Assembly: GCA_002245855.1 (NCBI GenBank)
Contig: NOUX01000002.1
Coordinates: forward strand, 434,001 to 498,000
From: Sphingobacterium cellulitidis
GTDB lineage: Bacteria > Bacteroidota > Bacteroidia > Sphingobacteriales > Sphingobacteriaceae
Direction of reading: 5' to 3'
Length of the DNA: 64,000 nt
The stretch's first letter is position 1. Each line of letters opens with the position of its first letter. Shown here in pieces: positions 1 through 8,875 of the stretch. A model generated the notes under the pieces. That model had not been told where the DNA came from, did no database searches, and worked only from the letters and a program-made list of their open reading frames with translations. The translations under genes were made by a program, and so were the position numbers.

Positions 1-451
1 TGGTGTGAAAGATGTTCAGGACCTGACTTGGAAAAACCTATTGGACGCCTATACCTGTACCGAATGTGGTCGTTGTACCTCTTCATGTCCAGCTAATATC
101 ACAGGTAAACTCTTGTCTCCACGTAAAATCATGATGGATACCAGGGACCGCATCGATGAAGTTGGTAAAAATATAGACAAGAACGGAAGCTTTGTAGATG
201 ATGGAAAGTCATTATTGGACACTTACATCACTCGCGAGGAAATCTGGGCTTGTACAAGCTGTAATGCTTGTGTGGAGCAATGCCCAGTCAACATCAACCC
301 TTTAGAAATTATTATCGGACTTAGACAATTTGCTGTAATGGAGGAATCTCAAGCTCCATCAAGTATCAACAATATGTTTTCTAACCTTGAAAACAATGGT
401 GCTCCTTGGAAATATTCCCAAGCTGATAGAGCAAATTGGACAAATCAATAA
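1..451 (+). CDS. Fe-S dicluster electron-transfer protein, C-terminal part (5' cut by window)
   Basis: Only the last 149 or so codons are visible; the reading frame is open to the first base, so the start lies outside the window and the GTG at 5 is probably internal. Two ferredoxin-type cluster motifs can be read: CTECGRCTSSCP at visible residues 18-29 and CTSCNACVEQCP at 83-94. Each binds one [4Fe-4S] cluster in heterodisulfide-reductase/GlcF-like electron carriers. Bacteroidota relatives usually carry an N-terminal membrane domain, which cannot be seen here. The next gene starts 11 bases downstream and encodes a CCG-domain partner, so the two probably form one complex passing electrons to or from a quinone or flavoprotein. 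The substrate is unknown. The family is secure, the role is inferred. Confidence 0.85.
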   Translation, partial: GVKDVQDLTWKNLLDAYTCTECGRCTSSCPANITGKLLSPRKIMMDTRDRIDEVGKNIDKNGSFVDDGKSLLDTYITREEIWACTSCNACVEQCPVNINPLEIIIGLRQFAVMEESQAPSSINNMFSNLENNGAPWKYSQADRANWTNQ

Positions 452-462
452 ATTGTATTAAC

Positions 463-1257
463 ATGGAAAATCAATTACATATACCTACCGTAGCAGAACT
501 TGTAGCAAAAGGCGAAAGTCCAGATTTATTGTTTTGGGTAGGTTGTGCTGGTAGCTTCGATGAGCGTGCGCAACGCATAACTAGAGATATCTGCAAAATC
601 CTACAGCATGTAGGAATTAAATATGCCATTTTAGGAACTGAAGAAAGCTGTACTGGAGACCCTGCGAAAAGGGCTGGAAATGAATTCCTATTCCAGATGC
701 AAGCCATGATGAACATCCAGGTATTGGATGGCTATGAAATAAAAAAAATCGTGACGGCTTGTCCGCATTGCTTCAATACGATTAAGAATGAATATCCTAG
801 CTTAGGTGGGAATTACGAAGTAATCCACCACAGCCAACTGATCCAATCCCTAATCGATGAAGGCAAATTAAAACCTGCCGATGGAAATGAATTCAAAGGC
901 AAAAAAATCACTTATCATGATCCTTGTTATTTAGGTCGTGGCAATGATGTTTATGAAGCTCCTCGTAAGGTTCTAGAGGTTTTAGATGCCGACCTTGTGG
1001 AATTAAAACGCTGTAAATCCAATGGTCTATGCTGTGGCGCTGGTGGTGCGCAGATGTTCAAAGAACCTGAAAAAGGTAATAAAGATATCAATGTGGAGCG
1101 GATTGAAGACGTTATTGAATCTGAAGCGAAAATCGTCGCAGCAGCTTGTCCTTTCTGTATGACCATGCTTAGCGATGGTGTTAAAGTGAAAGAATTGGAA
1201 AATGAAATCAAAGTTTTGGACATCGCGGAAATCACGGTAAAAGCCAATAAACTATAA
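463..1257 (+). CDS. CCG (cysteine-rich) domain Fe-S protein, heterodisulfide reductase subunit B-like
   Basis: A 264-residue soluble protein with two cysteine-rich repeats of the HdrB/LutA/GlpC type. The first half has WVGCAGSFDERA near residue 26, an ESCTGDPAKRAGNE segment and a TACPHC motif. The second half has DPCYLGRGNDVYEAPR near residue 153, CCGAGG near 190 and ACPFC near 227. CCG domains bind an unusual Fe-S cluster and hand electrons between ferredoxin-type clusters and a substrate or thiol. An upstream in-frame TTG at 436 overlaps the previous gene; the ATG at 463 is preferred because it leaves a clean 11-base gap and matches the usual family N-terminus. It is the last gene of its operon and is followed by a strong hairpin terminator. 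Confidence 0.88.
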   Translation: MENQLHIPTVAELVAKGESPDLLFWVGCAGSFDERAQRITRDICKILQHVGIKYAILGTEESCTGDPAKRAGNEFLFQMQAMMNIQVLDGYEIKKIVTACPHCFNTIKNEYPSLGGNYEVIHHSQLIQSLIDEGKLKPADGNEFKGKKITYHDPCYLGRGNDVYEAPRKVLEVLDADLVELKRCKSNGLCCGAGGAQMFKEPEKGNKDINVERIEDVIESEAKIVAAACPFCMTMLSDGVKVKELENEIKVLDIAEITVKANKL

Positions 1258-1278
1258 CATTTCAATTTGAACCCCATA

Positions 1279-1318
1279 AAAAAACCTTTGCCTTCCTATC
1301 GGAAAGCAAAGGTTTTTT
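1279..1318. terminator. bidirectional intrinsic terminator
   Basis: A perfect 13-bp inverted repeat (1279-1291 with 1306-1318) starts with an A-run and ends with a T-run, so it can stop transcription from both sides. It sits between the convergent Fe-S operon and the FAD oxidoreductase gene. Confidence 0.85.
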
Positions 1319-1333
1319 GCATCAGTACAATCC

Positions 1334-3046
1334 TTATTTCCATTCCGTTTCAACTCCTTGACTTCGGATAAAATCTTGAAATTCTCTCAATAATGTTTTA
1401 TCAGACCGAACCTGTCGTGGGGTCACAGCTTTCTTTTTTGCAAAATGCACCAATAATCCAACCGCTTCTCCAATACTCCATTCTACCGGATGTAGTCGGT
1501 AACAGCCGTTCGTAATATGTGTTGTCCCGATATTTTTATTGGCCGGAAGTAAATTATCCATTCGGATAGGGATTAATGCCCCTAGCGGAATCTGAAAGGG
1601 CAAGGAAGGAAAGTCTACATAATTTCTTCTTTGCGTAGGGTGCAAGTCTATATGATAATATCCGATTCCAACGGAATCCTCAAAATATGCAGCCCTCTCA
1701 GAATCTTCATTTGCCTGTGCACTTATCTTCCGATTTTCTTTCCCAACATGCTGTTCGGTAACTGTAAATTCAGCCTTGATCCGCCTAGACTCACGTATAT
1801 AGGGATATTTCGCCATTCCATCCTCCGTCCCCATAATATCCTTCCTCAGCCGGATTCCTGGCCATCCTTTTCCTCCTTCTTCATTTTCAACCTCCGTCTG
1901 TAGCCAATACAATAGCGATAAACTCAATTGCTTGGCAGCAGCAACATGCTTGTCAAATTCTTTCCTAGGTACATCAATCAAGTTCCCTAACATATAATCA
2001 TTCTGCGGCCAATTCACTATGCTGATATCACCAGCATAAAACCCCTTATCAAAATTGTGTTTATGGATAATTCTGCGATAATTCCAAAGGTTTAATTGAT
2101 CTCCAGTCGATTTTCCTTCTGGATGAAATCCCAAGGTCTTCGGTTCTAGGGTTTGCGGATTGGAATAGGATAAGGATAATAGCTTCCCTGACCAGGCTGG
2201 CTTGATATTCGGAATATAATTTCTCCAAAAATCATAATCCTTTGGCTTGGGTATGGTATGGTTTTCTCCCGGAACATAATCCATGGCAAAACAAACGGTA
2301 AAAGATTGATAATCTTGCGTATCTGCTTGTTCTGGGGCATGCAATTCATTGAACTCAGCCTTTGATTCTGTCCCGGTTCTATATTCGGTTTTTGTCAATG
2401 GCAATAAATCCCCGAGTTCAGTGGCATCCACAAAATAATTGGATTTTAACGCAATGATTTGACCGGTTTTTCCATGCTTGACACTTACCTCTTCAACTTG
2501 ATTTCCACTCACATTTGCCCGAAAGGGGAAATAATTTAACAGCAGAGTCAATCTCCCTGAACTAATATAAGGCTGTAGCCAACTTTCCAAAATGGCCAAG
2601 GCAACCTTTGGCTCATGGCACAATCGCGAAACTGCCCCATCCCCTGGATTTAAATTCTCCCTTGACTTCGCTTCAGCAGTCAAAGGATAATATGCTTTAT
2701 AATAGGACCGAACAGCATTTCGAAAATCACGATAGGAAACTGGTGCACCATGGGTTTCAATCCATTGATGCTCATCAGGAGGCACTCCTTGTTGAGTCAA
2801 TTGTCCTCCGATCCAATCCGTCTCCTCCGTCAGGACAACAGTTTCACCATTTCTCAATGCCGCTAAGGCTGCCGCAAAACCTCCCAAACCAGCACCTATA
2901 ATCACCAAATCAGCCTTCAATTCCTGCCCTTCATATTGATCAGCTTCCGCATGGGGAACTAAGCCAAATCCTGAAGCAACACTCGAAGAACTTAGTGATA
3001 GCCCTGTTCCTAAAGCTAATGCTCCTATAAATCCACGTCTTTTCAT
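1334..3046 (-). CDS. exported FAD-dependent oxidoreductase
   Basis: A 570-residue protein of the FAD_oxidored (xanthan lyase/BdhA-like) type. The N-terminus MKRRGFIGALALG carries a twin-arginine-like start, a hydrophobic stretch and an alanine/serine-rich region, so export through Tat in folded, cofactor-bound form is likely but not proven. The dinucleotide-binding motif DLVIIGAGLGGFAAALAALR follows near residues 46-65, then TEETDWIGGQLTQQGVPPDE, typical of the family. A late segment with TTHITNGCYRLHPVEWSIGE matches the conserved C-terminal FAD-binding part. Family members occur near polysaccharide-degradation genes in Bacteroidota, but no such partner is adjacent here and the substrate is unknown. 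The gene stands alone, converging on the Fe-S operon. Confidence 0.85.
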   Translation of the reverse strand: MKRRGFIGALALGTGLSLSSSSVASGFGLVPHAEADQYEGQELKADLVIIGAGLGGFAAALAALRNGETVVLTEETDWIGGQLTQQGVPPDEHQWIETHGAPVSYRDFRNAVRSYYKAYYPLTAEAKSRENLNPGDGAVSRLCHEPKVALAILESWLQPYISSGRLTLLLNYFPFRANVSGNQVEEVSVKHGKTGQIIALKSNYFVDATELGDLLPLTKTEYRTGTESKAEFNELHAPEQADTQDYQSFTVCFAMDYVPGENHTIPKPKDYDFWRNYIPNIKPAWSGKLLSLSYSNPQTLEPKTLGFHPEGKSTGDQLNLWNYRRIIHKHNFDKGFYAGDISIVNWPQNDYMLGNLIDVPRKEFDKHVAAAKQLSLSLLYWLQTEVENEEGGKGWPGIRLRKDIMGTEDGMAKYPYIRESRRIKAEFTVTEQHVGKENRKISAQANEDSERAAYFEDSVGIGYYHIDLHPTQRRNYVDFPSLPFQIPLGALIPIRMDNLLPANKNIGTTHITNGCYRLHPVEWSIGEAVGLLVHFAKKKAVTPRQVRSDKTLLREFQDFIRSQGVETEWK

Positions 3047-3200
3047 CTTGATAAGGTTGTTATGTTGTGTGTAGATTCTTAATCTTGCAATTCGATAATT
3101 ACAGTTTAAAAATCAGGCATAGGTATACTTTACTTAAATATAATGAATATTCATGGTTGAAGAGGATTAGAATTCAGAATAATGGGATTAGTCCATAAAA

Positions 3201-3227
3201 AAAGGTCGAGGAAAATCCTCGACCTTT
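3201..3227 (-). terminator. intrinsic terminator of tRNA-Leu
   Basis: A 12-bp perfect stem (3201-3212 with 3216-3227) has a 3-base loop. Read on the minus strand it ends in a run of T about 14 bases past the tRNA 3' end. Confidence 0.85.
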
Positions 3228-3240
3228 AATATTTTCAGGG

Positions 3241-3324
3241 TGCCCAGGAGCAGATTCGAACTGCCACACCCATACAGGCGCCACCCCCTCAAGATGGTGC
3301 GTCTACCAATTTCGCCACCTGGGC
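3241..3324 (-). tRNA. tRNA-Leu (anticodon GAG)
   Basis: The minus strand folds as a class II tRNA of 84 nt. The acceptor arms GCCCAGG/CCTGGGC pair perfectly, the D-loop contains AATTGGTAGAC, the anticodon stem CCATC/GGTGG closes the loop TTGAGGG, there is a long variable arm, and the T-loop has GTTCGAATC. The anticodon is GAG, reading CUC/CUU leucine codons. The 3' CCA is not encoded, because CCC follows the discriminator. A terminator lies directly downstream. Confidence 0.96.
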
Positions 3325-3369
3325 TTAGACATCGCAAAAATAATCTTTATTTTGATTTTTGCAACGATT

Positions 3370-4257
3370 TTAAACCTTTTCCTTCTTAAGATTTTTGTTA
3401 ATCAAAGTCTGAATAATACCATCGGCTAATCCAATTCTTGGCGCCATGATATTCTTCAAATGCCCTACTTTCATGATTGTCAAGAAGATCTCAGATGCAG
3501 GAATAATAACATCCGCACGGTCTTGCTTCAATTCCAGCACATTGATCCTATCCTTCAATGAATAAGAGTTCAAATAAACATATAATGCTTTTAACTTAGC
3601 ATAAGAAATTGGCTTGTCTGCCTTCTCGTTCGCTAACCGTGAAAGTTTATTGATGTTACCACCACTCCCGATGCCATAAATATTCTTATAGCCCTTCGTG
3701 ATATTCTTAACCCACAATTTCATGTCATCCCAAGTCTCAGGACTATCTTGATTATCTAGTATACGAATTGTACCCAAATTAAAAGATCGTGAAGCAACTA
3801 AATCTCCATTCGCAAATAATGAGATCTCTGTACTACCTCCACCTACATCGATATATAAATAAACCTTGTTCTTATCCATACTGGTATGGCTGTGAACATT
3901 GTAGATAATCTGGGCTTCTATAGAACCATCTATAATATCTATATTAACTCCTGCTTCTGAACAGGCTTTAACAACATCTTTACCATTATCAGCATCACGC
4001 ATCGCAGAAGTGGCACAGGCCATATAGTCCGTAACCTTATAAACATCCATAAGATTTCTGAAAGCACTCATGGTCTTAACCATGCTCTCAAATTTACCTT
4101 CTGAAATATGATGGTGAATGAACGCATCATCCCCTAGACGTAGAGGTACGCGTAGTAGTGTGTTCTTGTTAAATGTGATTTCGTTCTCTCTTACAATAAT
4201 ATCGGCAATCAGAAGGCGAACTGCATTTGACCCGATATCAATAGCGGCATATCTCAC
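3370..4257 (-). CDS. Ppx/GppA family phosphatase (exopolyphosphatase-like)
   Basis: A 295-residue cytoplasmic protein with the ASKHA fold of Ppx/GppA phosphatases. It begins AAIDIGSNAVRLLIADI (phosphate-1 motif), has CATSAMRDADNG near residue 80 and a second phosphate loop VYLYIDVGGGSTEISLF near 132-148. IYGIGSGGNINKLSRL follows near 195. The family removes terminal phosphate from polyphosphate or from pppGpp. The length fits the short form that holds only the two N-terminal ASKHA domains and lacks the C-terminal helical domain of E. coli Ppx. It stands alone between tRNA-Leu and the dehydrogenase gene. Whether polyphosphate or pppGpp is the substrate cannot be told from sequence. Confidence 0.9.
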   Translation of the reverse strand: MRYAAIDIGSNAVRLLIADIIVRENEITFNKNTLLRVPLRLGDDAFIHHHISEGKFESMVKTMSAFRNLMDVYKVTDYMACATSAMRDADNGKDVVKACSEAGVNIDIIDGSIEAQIIYNVHSHTSMDKNKVYLYIDVGGGSTEISLFANGDLVASRSFNLGTIRILDNQDSPETWDDMKLWVKNITKGYKNIYGIGSGGNINKLSRLANEKADKPISYAKLKALYVYLNSYSLKDRINVLELKQDRADVIIPASEIFLTIMKVGHLKNIMAPRIGLADGIIQTLINKNLKKEKV

Positions 4258-4335
4258 GTTATATTTGATTTGAAAAGTTTAACAATGTTAAAAATCCAAA
4301 ATTAATTAAATGTAAACTTAATATTAAATAGATAT

Positions 4336-5358
4336 TTATTTATTTGGCTCCAAGATCTCCAGCTGCCATAAAATCTGATCCTTTGTTACAAAATATGGCT
4401 TATCCTCCCGAATAGTCTCATATACAGCATCAAACACACCCATATAATAACCTAATTCGGCAGGAACTAACTTCGATAGTAAATTACCTTCTTCGTCTGG
4501 ATTCGTTAAAATACCCTCCATGTCCTCAGGTTCAATTCCGAATGCTGGATTATTCGGCATCATTCCATCGATTAATTGCGCCTCCTGCACATCGGTTCTA
4601 TTCTTGATAAAACTGCCGTTCGCCCCATGAAGCACAAAACTGGCCTGCGGATTCGCGACCAATAAACTCGTCGTGATATAAACATTTAATCCCGACTTAT
4701 AATTCAAGATTATACAGCCGTAATCATCAACAATCGAATCAGGACGGTACACCCCACGAACCTTCGTCATGGCTTTGGGCTTTCCAAACAATGAAATACA
4801 TTGATCCACTAAATGTGATCCTAAATCATAAATTACTCCTGATGCAGGTATTTTTGTTTCCTTAAACAGTTTTGCACCCAAAGACAGCTTAAATCGATCA
4901 AAACGAAGATGCAATTCTATTGGTCGTCCAACCTCATTATTTTCAATGACTTTTTTCAACGATAGAAAGTCCGCATCGAATCGACGGTTATGAAATGGCA
5001 AAATATATCGCCCCATTTCTTCTGCAACTTGAAATAAGACATTTGCCTCCGCAGCTGTTGGCGCAAATGGCTTCTCAATCAAAACATGCTTCCCTGCCTT
5101 TAACACACGAAGCGCATATTCCACATGGGTGTCATTCGGAGTATTCACAATCACCAACTCTATTGCTGGATCCTCTAATAACTCCTCTACCGTATCATAA
5201 CTGATAATATCAGGATATTTGGATTGTGCAACCTTCTTTGAACGCTCAACAATACCCCGCAATTCGAAGTTGGGGTTAACCTCTATAAACGGCGCATGGA
5301 ACACCCTTCCGGACATTCCATACGACATTATTCCTGTAACTATTTTAGTTTCTGTCAT
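4336..5358 (-). CDS. Gfo/Idh/MocA family NAD(P)-dependent oxidoreductase
   Basis: A 340-residue protein. The N-terminal Rossmann domain shows GIMSYGMSGRVFHAPFI near residues 9-25, then VNTPNDTHVEYA and the signature LIEKPFAPTAAEA near residues 93-105, where the lysine belongs to the EKP catalytic motif. The C-terminal Gfo/Idh/MocA domain contains GVIYDLGSHLVDQ, with the conserved Asp-His pair. Family members oxidise sugars or inositol-like polyols. The N-terminal pattern (GxxGrxFHaPfi) is closest to the YdgJ/scyllo-inositol dehydrogenase-like group, but the substrate is not determined. The lipoprotein gene ends 10 bases upstream, so the two are probably co-transcribed. Confidence 0.9.
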   Translation of the reverse strand: MTETKIVTGIMSYGMSGRVFHAPFIEVNPNFELRGIVERSKKVAQSKYPDIISYDTVEELLEDPAIELVIVNTPNDTHVEYALRVLKAGKHVLIEKPFAPTAAEANVLFQVAEEMGRYILPFHNRRFDADFLSLKKVIENNEVGRPIELHLRFDRFKLSLGAKLFKETKIPASGVIYDLGSHLVDQCISLFGKPKAMTKVRGVYRPDSIVDDYGCIILNYKSGLNVYITTSLLVANPQASFVLHGANGSFIKNRTDVQEAQLIDGMMPNNPAFGIEPEDMEGILTNPDEEGNLLSKLVPAELGYYMGVFDAVYETIREDKPYFVTKDQILWQLEILEPNK

Positions 5359-5368
5359 TTATATTTGC

Positions 5369-5989
5369 TTAGTGATGCGCATGCGCATCTGCTTTACCAC
5401 CTACGGCAGTAAACAACTCAGCAACAGTTTCTGTTTGAGCTTGTGCAAAATCTCTTAAATCTTTGTTTGTATTACGAGATAATCTTCTGAATTGCTCCTT
5501 AACCAACGCAACCTGATGTTGAATGTGGGTTAAATAGGCTTGATCAGAATAAACCGCAGCATGTTGTAATACCACTGGTGCAACTGAGTCTGCAATCGTT
5601 GAATCCTCAACTACTACTGGCGCAGCATTGGGCTCAACAGCAATATTCTCTGAACCTGATCCTGTGTACTTCTCTGTACCTAAAATCGGAAAATCTACAT
5701 GATACTTAGTCGCCAATGAATCCATCTGTGGTAGAACATCCCCAAAAAATTTCGACACTTTTGCTGCTGCATCCTTTGCTTGTGCATTTCCTACTTGCGA
5801 AACATGCTCTGCGTAGGAAACCTCATAAGGTGCGATGGACCCTACTTGTCTGAAAAAAGCATACGCATCCCCATCTACTAATGTCGTATGTGTGTATTTC
5901 AATTGGTTTTCTTCAGCTGTTTTGAAAACACAAGAAGATAAAGTAGCACTTGCAAGAACTCCTGCAACTAATAATGTATTTAATTTCAT
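5369..5989 (-). CDS. DUF4142-like lipoprotein
   Basis: A 206-residue protein with a lipoprotein signal: MKLNTLLVAGVLASATLSSC, giving a lipidated Cys at residue 20. The mature part is helical and alanine-rich. Residues around 50-90 (EVSYAEHVSQVGNAQAKDAA) and 145-195 (YLTHIQHQVALVKEQF, then LRDFAQAQTETVAELF) follow the paired-helix pattern of DUF4142, a four-helix fold. A Pro/Val/acid-rich insert lies between them, near 110-140. The C-terminus AHAHH is histidine-rich and could bind metal. It is the first gene of a two-gene run with the Gfo/Idh/MocA dehydrogenase. The function is unknown; the DUF4142 match is by eye and moderate. Confidence 0.7.
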   Translation of the reverse strand: MKLNTLLVAGVLASATLSSCVFKTAEENQLKYTHTTLVDGDAYAFFRQVGSIAPYEVSYAEHVSQVGNAQAKDAAAKVSKFFGDVLPQMDSLATKYHVDFPILGTEKYTGSGSENIAVEPNAAPVVVEDSTIADSVAPVVLQHAAVYSDQAYLTHIQHQVALVKEQFRRLSRNTNKDLRDFAQAQTETVAELFTAVGGKADAHAHH

Positions 5990-6067
5990 CGCTTTATTAT
6001 TTTAAAAACACACAAAAATAAGAAAATATCCCTATTTATGCCTATTTCTATTTAATTCAAAATCAAT

Positions 6068-8644
6068 CTAAGCTAAATTTCTTCCCGCATTCACCACTCC
6101 ATAGATGGTACGGCCAATTAATTTACGATAAATCTCTGCCTTAGACTCTTCCATTTCTTGCTTCTCAAGCAAACGAATAGCATAATGCTGAATAATTAAC
6201 AATGGAAGAATTATTTTCTCCCGCTCCAAAATCGAAGCCCGCTCCACTGGATAATTTTCCATCAACTCCTTCATCCCCGTCAATTTCAACAAGTATTTCT
6301 TCGTCAAATCAAACTCCGCCTTCAACATCTTCCAGAATTCCCCAAATCGTGGATCATCCTTCATGTAGGAAGTTAATTCAAAATTCGACTTCGTCATAGA
6401 CATCATACAGTTATCAATGACGGTATTAAACATCCCTGAAGTTTCATATAAATTCTTTACATAAGACCAGAGGTTATTATCCTCCGCCCATTGCAAGGCT
6501 GTACCTACTCCAAAAAAACCTGGTATATTTTGCTTCAATTGACTCCATGAAGTCACAAAACTAATCGCACGCAAATCCTCTAATCGTAACTCTCGACCCG
6601 AATTACGCTTCATCGGTCTACTCGAAATATTCATGTTGGAAAGTGATTTCAATGGACTTAATGTCTCTAAATATTTCAAGAACAATGGATGATGCCTCAA
6701 CTCCAAGAATTTCTCATGGCTCTCGGCAGCCATCCGATCGATGACATCCTTCTGCTTGTCCGTCAGCGTATCGCCTACGCGTTGTTGCAAATCCGATATC
6801 AGACCAGCATGTAATAATTGCTCAATATTGTATTTCGCAGAGTCCAATGAACCATATTGGCTACTAATGGTCTGCCCTTGAATCGTCAATTGAATATGAT
6901 TGTTCTCAATCTCCTTACCCATGGAAGCATAAAAACGCTGTGTTTTACCACCACCACGTGCAGGAGGTCCTCCACGACCATCAAAAAATACCAAATCAAC
7001 ATCAAACTCCCTGGAAATCGCCGTCAATTCAATCTTCGCCTTATAAATCGACCAGTTCGCCATCAAGTAACCACCATCTTTCGTGCTATCTGAAAAACCT
7101 AACATGATCGTTTGTTTGTTGCCGCGTTTTTTTAAGTGAGAAGCATAGGTTGGATTTGAATATAAACTACGCATTACATCCGCAGCATGTTTTAAATCAT
7201 CAACCGTTTCAAAAAGCGGCACGAAATCCATCGTCAAATCCTTTTTCGTCCATCCCTCCCATAAAAACAACTGCATCAATCCTAAAATATCTGATGCCTG
7301 CTGACAATTGGAAATAATAAATCGTTGAACCGCACGCTCACTTCCCGAAGCCTGAATCTCCTTGATCAATCGAATTACACGAATCGTATCAATAACCAAT
7401 GGATCAATGTCCTCCGTAAAATCAAGTTCTGCTTCCGTAAATTTAATATGATTTTCCTTCTCCTCTTCTGAGCCTTCTATCTCCTCAAACTTTATCCCTG
7501 TCTCTTTCGGATAAGTTTTTACCAACCAATCAAAAGTCGACCTTAAAGCACTGCTATCTTGACGAATATCCAAAGTTGTAAAGTAACAACCAAAGGTTTG
7601 TACCTTTCTACGAAGGTCTTCTACAATCTCCACGAATAAACCATCATGATTCTCCCTTAACACTCGAATAATCTCAGTCAGGTTATGTAAAATACGCTCG
7701 GTCTCATCCACCGGATTGTCAACTGGATTAAAGCTATTCTCATAGAATAAATCCTGCAACTCATCCATATATTGCTCCACACCTCTAAATGTAATTCTGC
7801 GCTTTACTATCCTGAAATCACGATAATAACAACGAAATAGAATAGTTCTCAAAAGTGTAGCTACTTTTTTCGTGCTCTCCCAAGTTACATTTGGATTACC
7901 ATCACGGTCTCCTCCTGGCCAGAAGCCAAGCTCGATCAGATGATCCACATCCTTTGGATTGATCTCTAACTCATCCTCAATCTTCGCCTCAATCCCTGAT
8001 GCAACAGAATAAAATACATTCTCTAAAAACCAAGCTAAACTGATCGCCTCATCAACTGGCGTCGGACTCTGTTTATTGATAAACGGCGTCTTCCCTAACT
8101 GCTGAAGCAACAAATGAATCTTTGGAATATCATTCTTTTTCAATTCATCAATCAAATCATTGATAATTGATAATACAGGTCCTGGATAAAATTGCGTCGG
8201 ATGCGCAGTTAAAACCAATCTAACTGACATATCCTTCAACCTTGAAATCACTTGTTTCTTCAATTGAGGGTTCGTCTGAGCCAAATTAAAAATTGAATCT
8301 AAACCGCCGGTCTCATCGCTCTTCCCGACTGCCTTGAATGCCGAATCCTCAACCGCATCAAACAATACCACCTGACGCTCAATATATTGAACTATTCGAA
8401 ACAATAAATCTAAGCGGTCATCCTCTTGAACATATTGCTCATATTGCCCAAAGAAACTATCGATAATAACTTCTGGAGATAAATGTTCCTCAACTCCCTT
8501 CTCACAATGCGTCGTAAAAAATGGCAAAATCGTCCCCGTATGCTTGACACGTTGAAATGGCAAGGTTAAGAACAAACTCTTATATAAATCGAACCGCGTG
8601 AGAACCTCATTTTGGAAAGCTAATGTCTTTTGGCTTAATCTCAT
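6068..8644 (-). CDS. ppc: phosphoenolpyruvate carboxylase
   Basis: An 858-residue cytoplasmic enzyme that carboxylates PEP with bicarbonate to oxaloacetate, refilling the TCA cycle. Signatures are visible in order: LTAHPTQFYPGPVLS with the catalytic His near residue 148, FWPGGDRDGNPNVT near 242, MLGFSDSTKDGGYLMANW near 515, and the glycine loop FFDGRGGPPARGGGKTQRF near 553. The C-terminus ends RTIYGVVNAGRNLA instead of the QNTG of enterobacterial enzymes, which is usual for the Bacteroidota form. The start at 8644 is the only good ATG and lies 36 bases below a predicted transcript start. Single-gene transcription unit. Confidence 0.97.
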   Translation of the reverse strand: MRLSQKTLAFQNEVLTRFDLYKSLFLTLPFQRVKHTGTILPFFTTHCEKGVEEHLSPEVIIDSFFGQYEQYVQEDDRLDLLFRIVQYIERQVVLFDAVEDSAFKAVGKSDETGGLDSIFNLAQTNPQLKKQVISRLKDMSVRLVLTAHPTQFYPGPVLSIINDLIDELKKNDIPKIHLLLQQLGKTPFINKQSPTPVDEAISLAWFLENVFYSVASGIEAKIEDELEINPKDVDHLIELGFWPGGDRDGNPNVTWESTKKVATLLRTILFRCYYRDFRIVKRRITFRGVEQYMDELQDLFYENSFNPVDNPVDETERILHNLTEIIRVLRENHDGLFVEIVEDLRRKVQTFGCYFTTLDIRQDSSALRSTFDWLVKTYPKETGIKFEEIEGSEEEKENHIKFTEAELDFTEDIDPLVIDTIRVIRLIKEIQASGSERAVQRFIISNCQQASDILGLMQLFLWEGWTKKDLTMDFVPLFETVDDLKHAADVMRSLYSNPTYASHLKKRGNKQTIMLGFSDSTKDGGYLMANWSIYKAKIELTAISREFDVDLVFFDGRGGPPARGGGKTQRFYASMGKEIENNHIQLTIQGQTISSQYGSLDSAKYNIEQLLHAGLISDLQQRVGDTLTDKQKDVIDRMAAESHEKFLELRHHPLFLKYLETLSPLKSLSNMNISSRPMKRNSGRELRLEDLRAISFVTSWSQLKQNIPGFFGVGTALQWAEDNNLWSYVKNLYETSGMFNTVIDNCMMSMTKSNFELTSYMKDDPRFGEFWKMLKAEFDLTKKYLLKLTGMKELMENYPVERASILEREKIILPLLIIQHYAIRLLEKQEMEESKAEIYRKLIGRTIYGVVNAGRNLA

Positions 8645-8687
8645 AGTAAGTATCTTGTTTTTGAAGATTTAGTTTAGTGAATCCATA

Positions 8688-8719
8688 CAAATATATCATT
8701 TTAATACATTTTTAAGCAA
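8688..8719 (-). promoter_or_regulatory. ppc promoter, Bacteroidota type
   Basis: On the minus strand TATATTTG (8688-8695) fits the TAnnTTTG -7 box, and a TTG at 8717-8719 lies 21 bases upstream as the -33 element. Transcription would start near 8681, giving a leader of about 36 bases. Confidence 0.6.
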
Positions 8720-8854
8720 CTAATTGTATTATTTACACTAACTAAACAGAAAAATTAACATTTTAATAATGTTATTAAGGAATTAAAAATCTAAAATAAT
8801 GTAATTTTTATCGATTTTCATGTAGCAAACCCCTTTAATTAACTACTGCTTCTG

Positions 8855-8862
8855 TATCTTTG
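8855..8862 (+). promoter_or_regulatory. -7 box of the FUSC gene
   Basis: TATCTTTG matches TAnnTTTG exactly. No clear TTG lies 17-21 bases upstream. With the usual spacing the transcript begins near 8869, only about 7 bases before the ATG at 8876, so the mRNA is almost leaderless. Confidence 0.5.
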
Positions 8863-8875
8863 TTTCGACAAAAAC

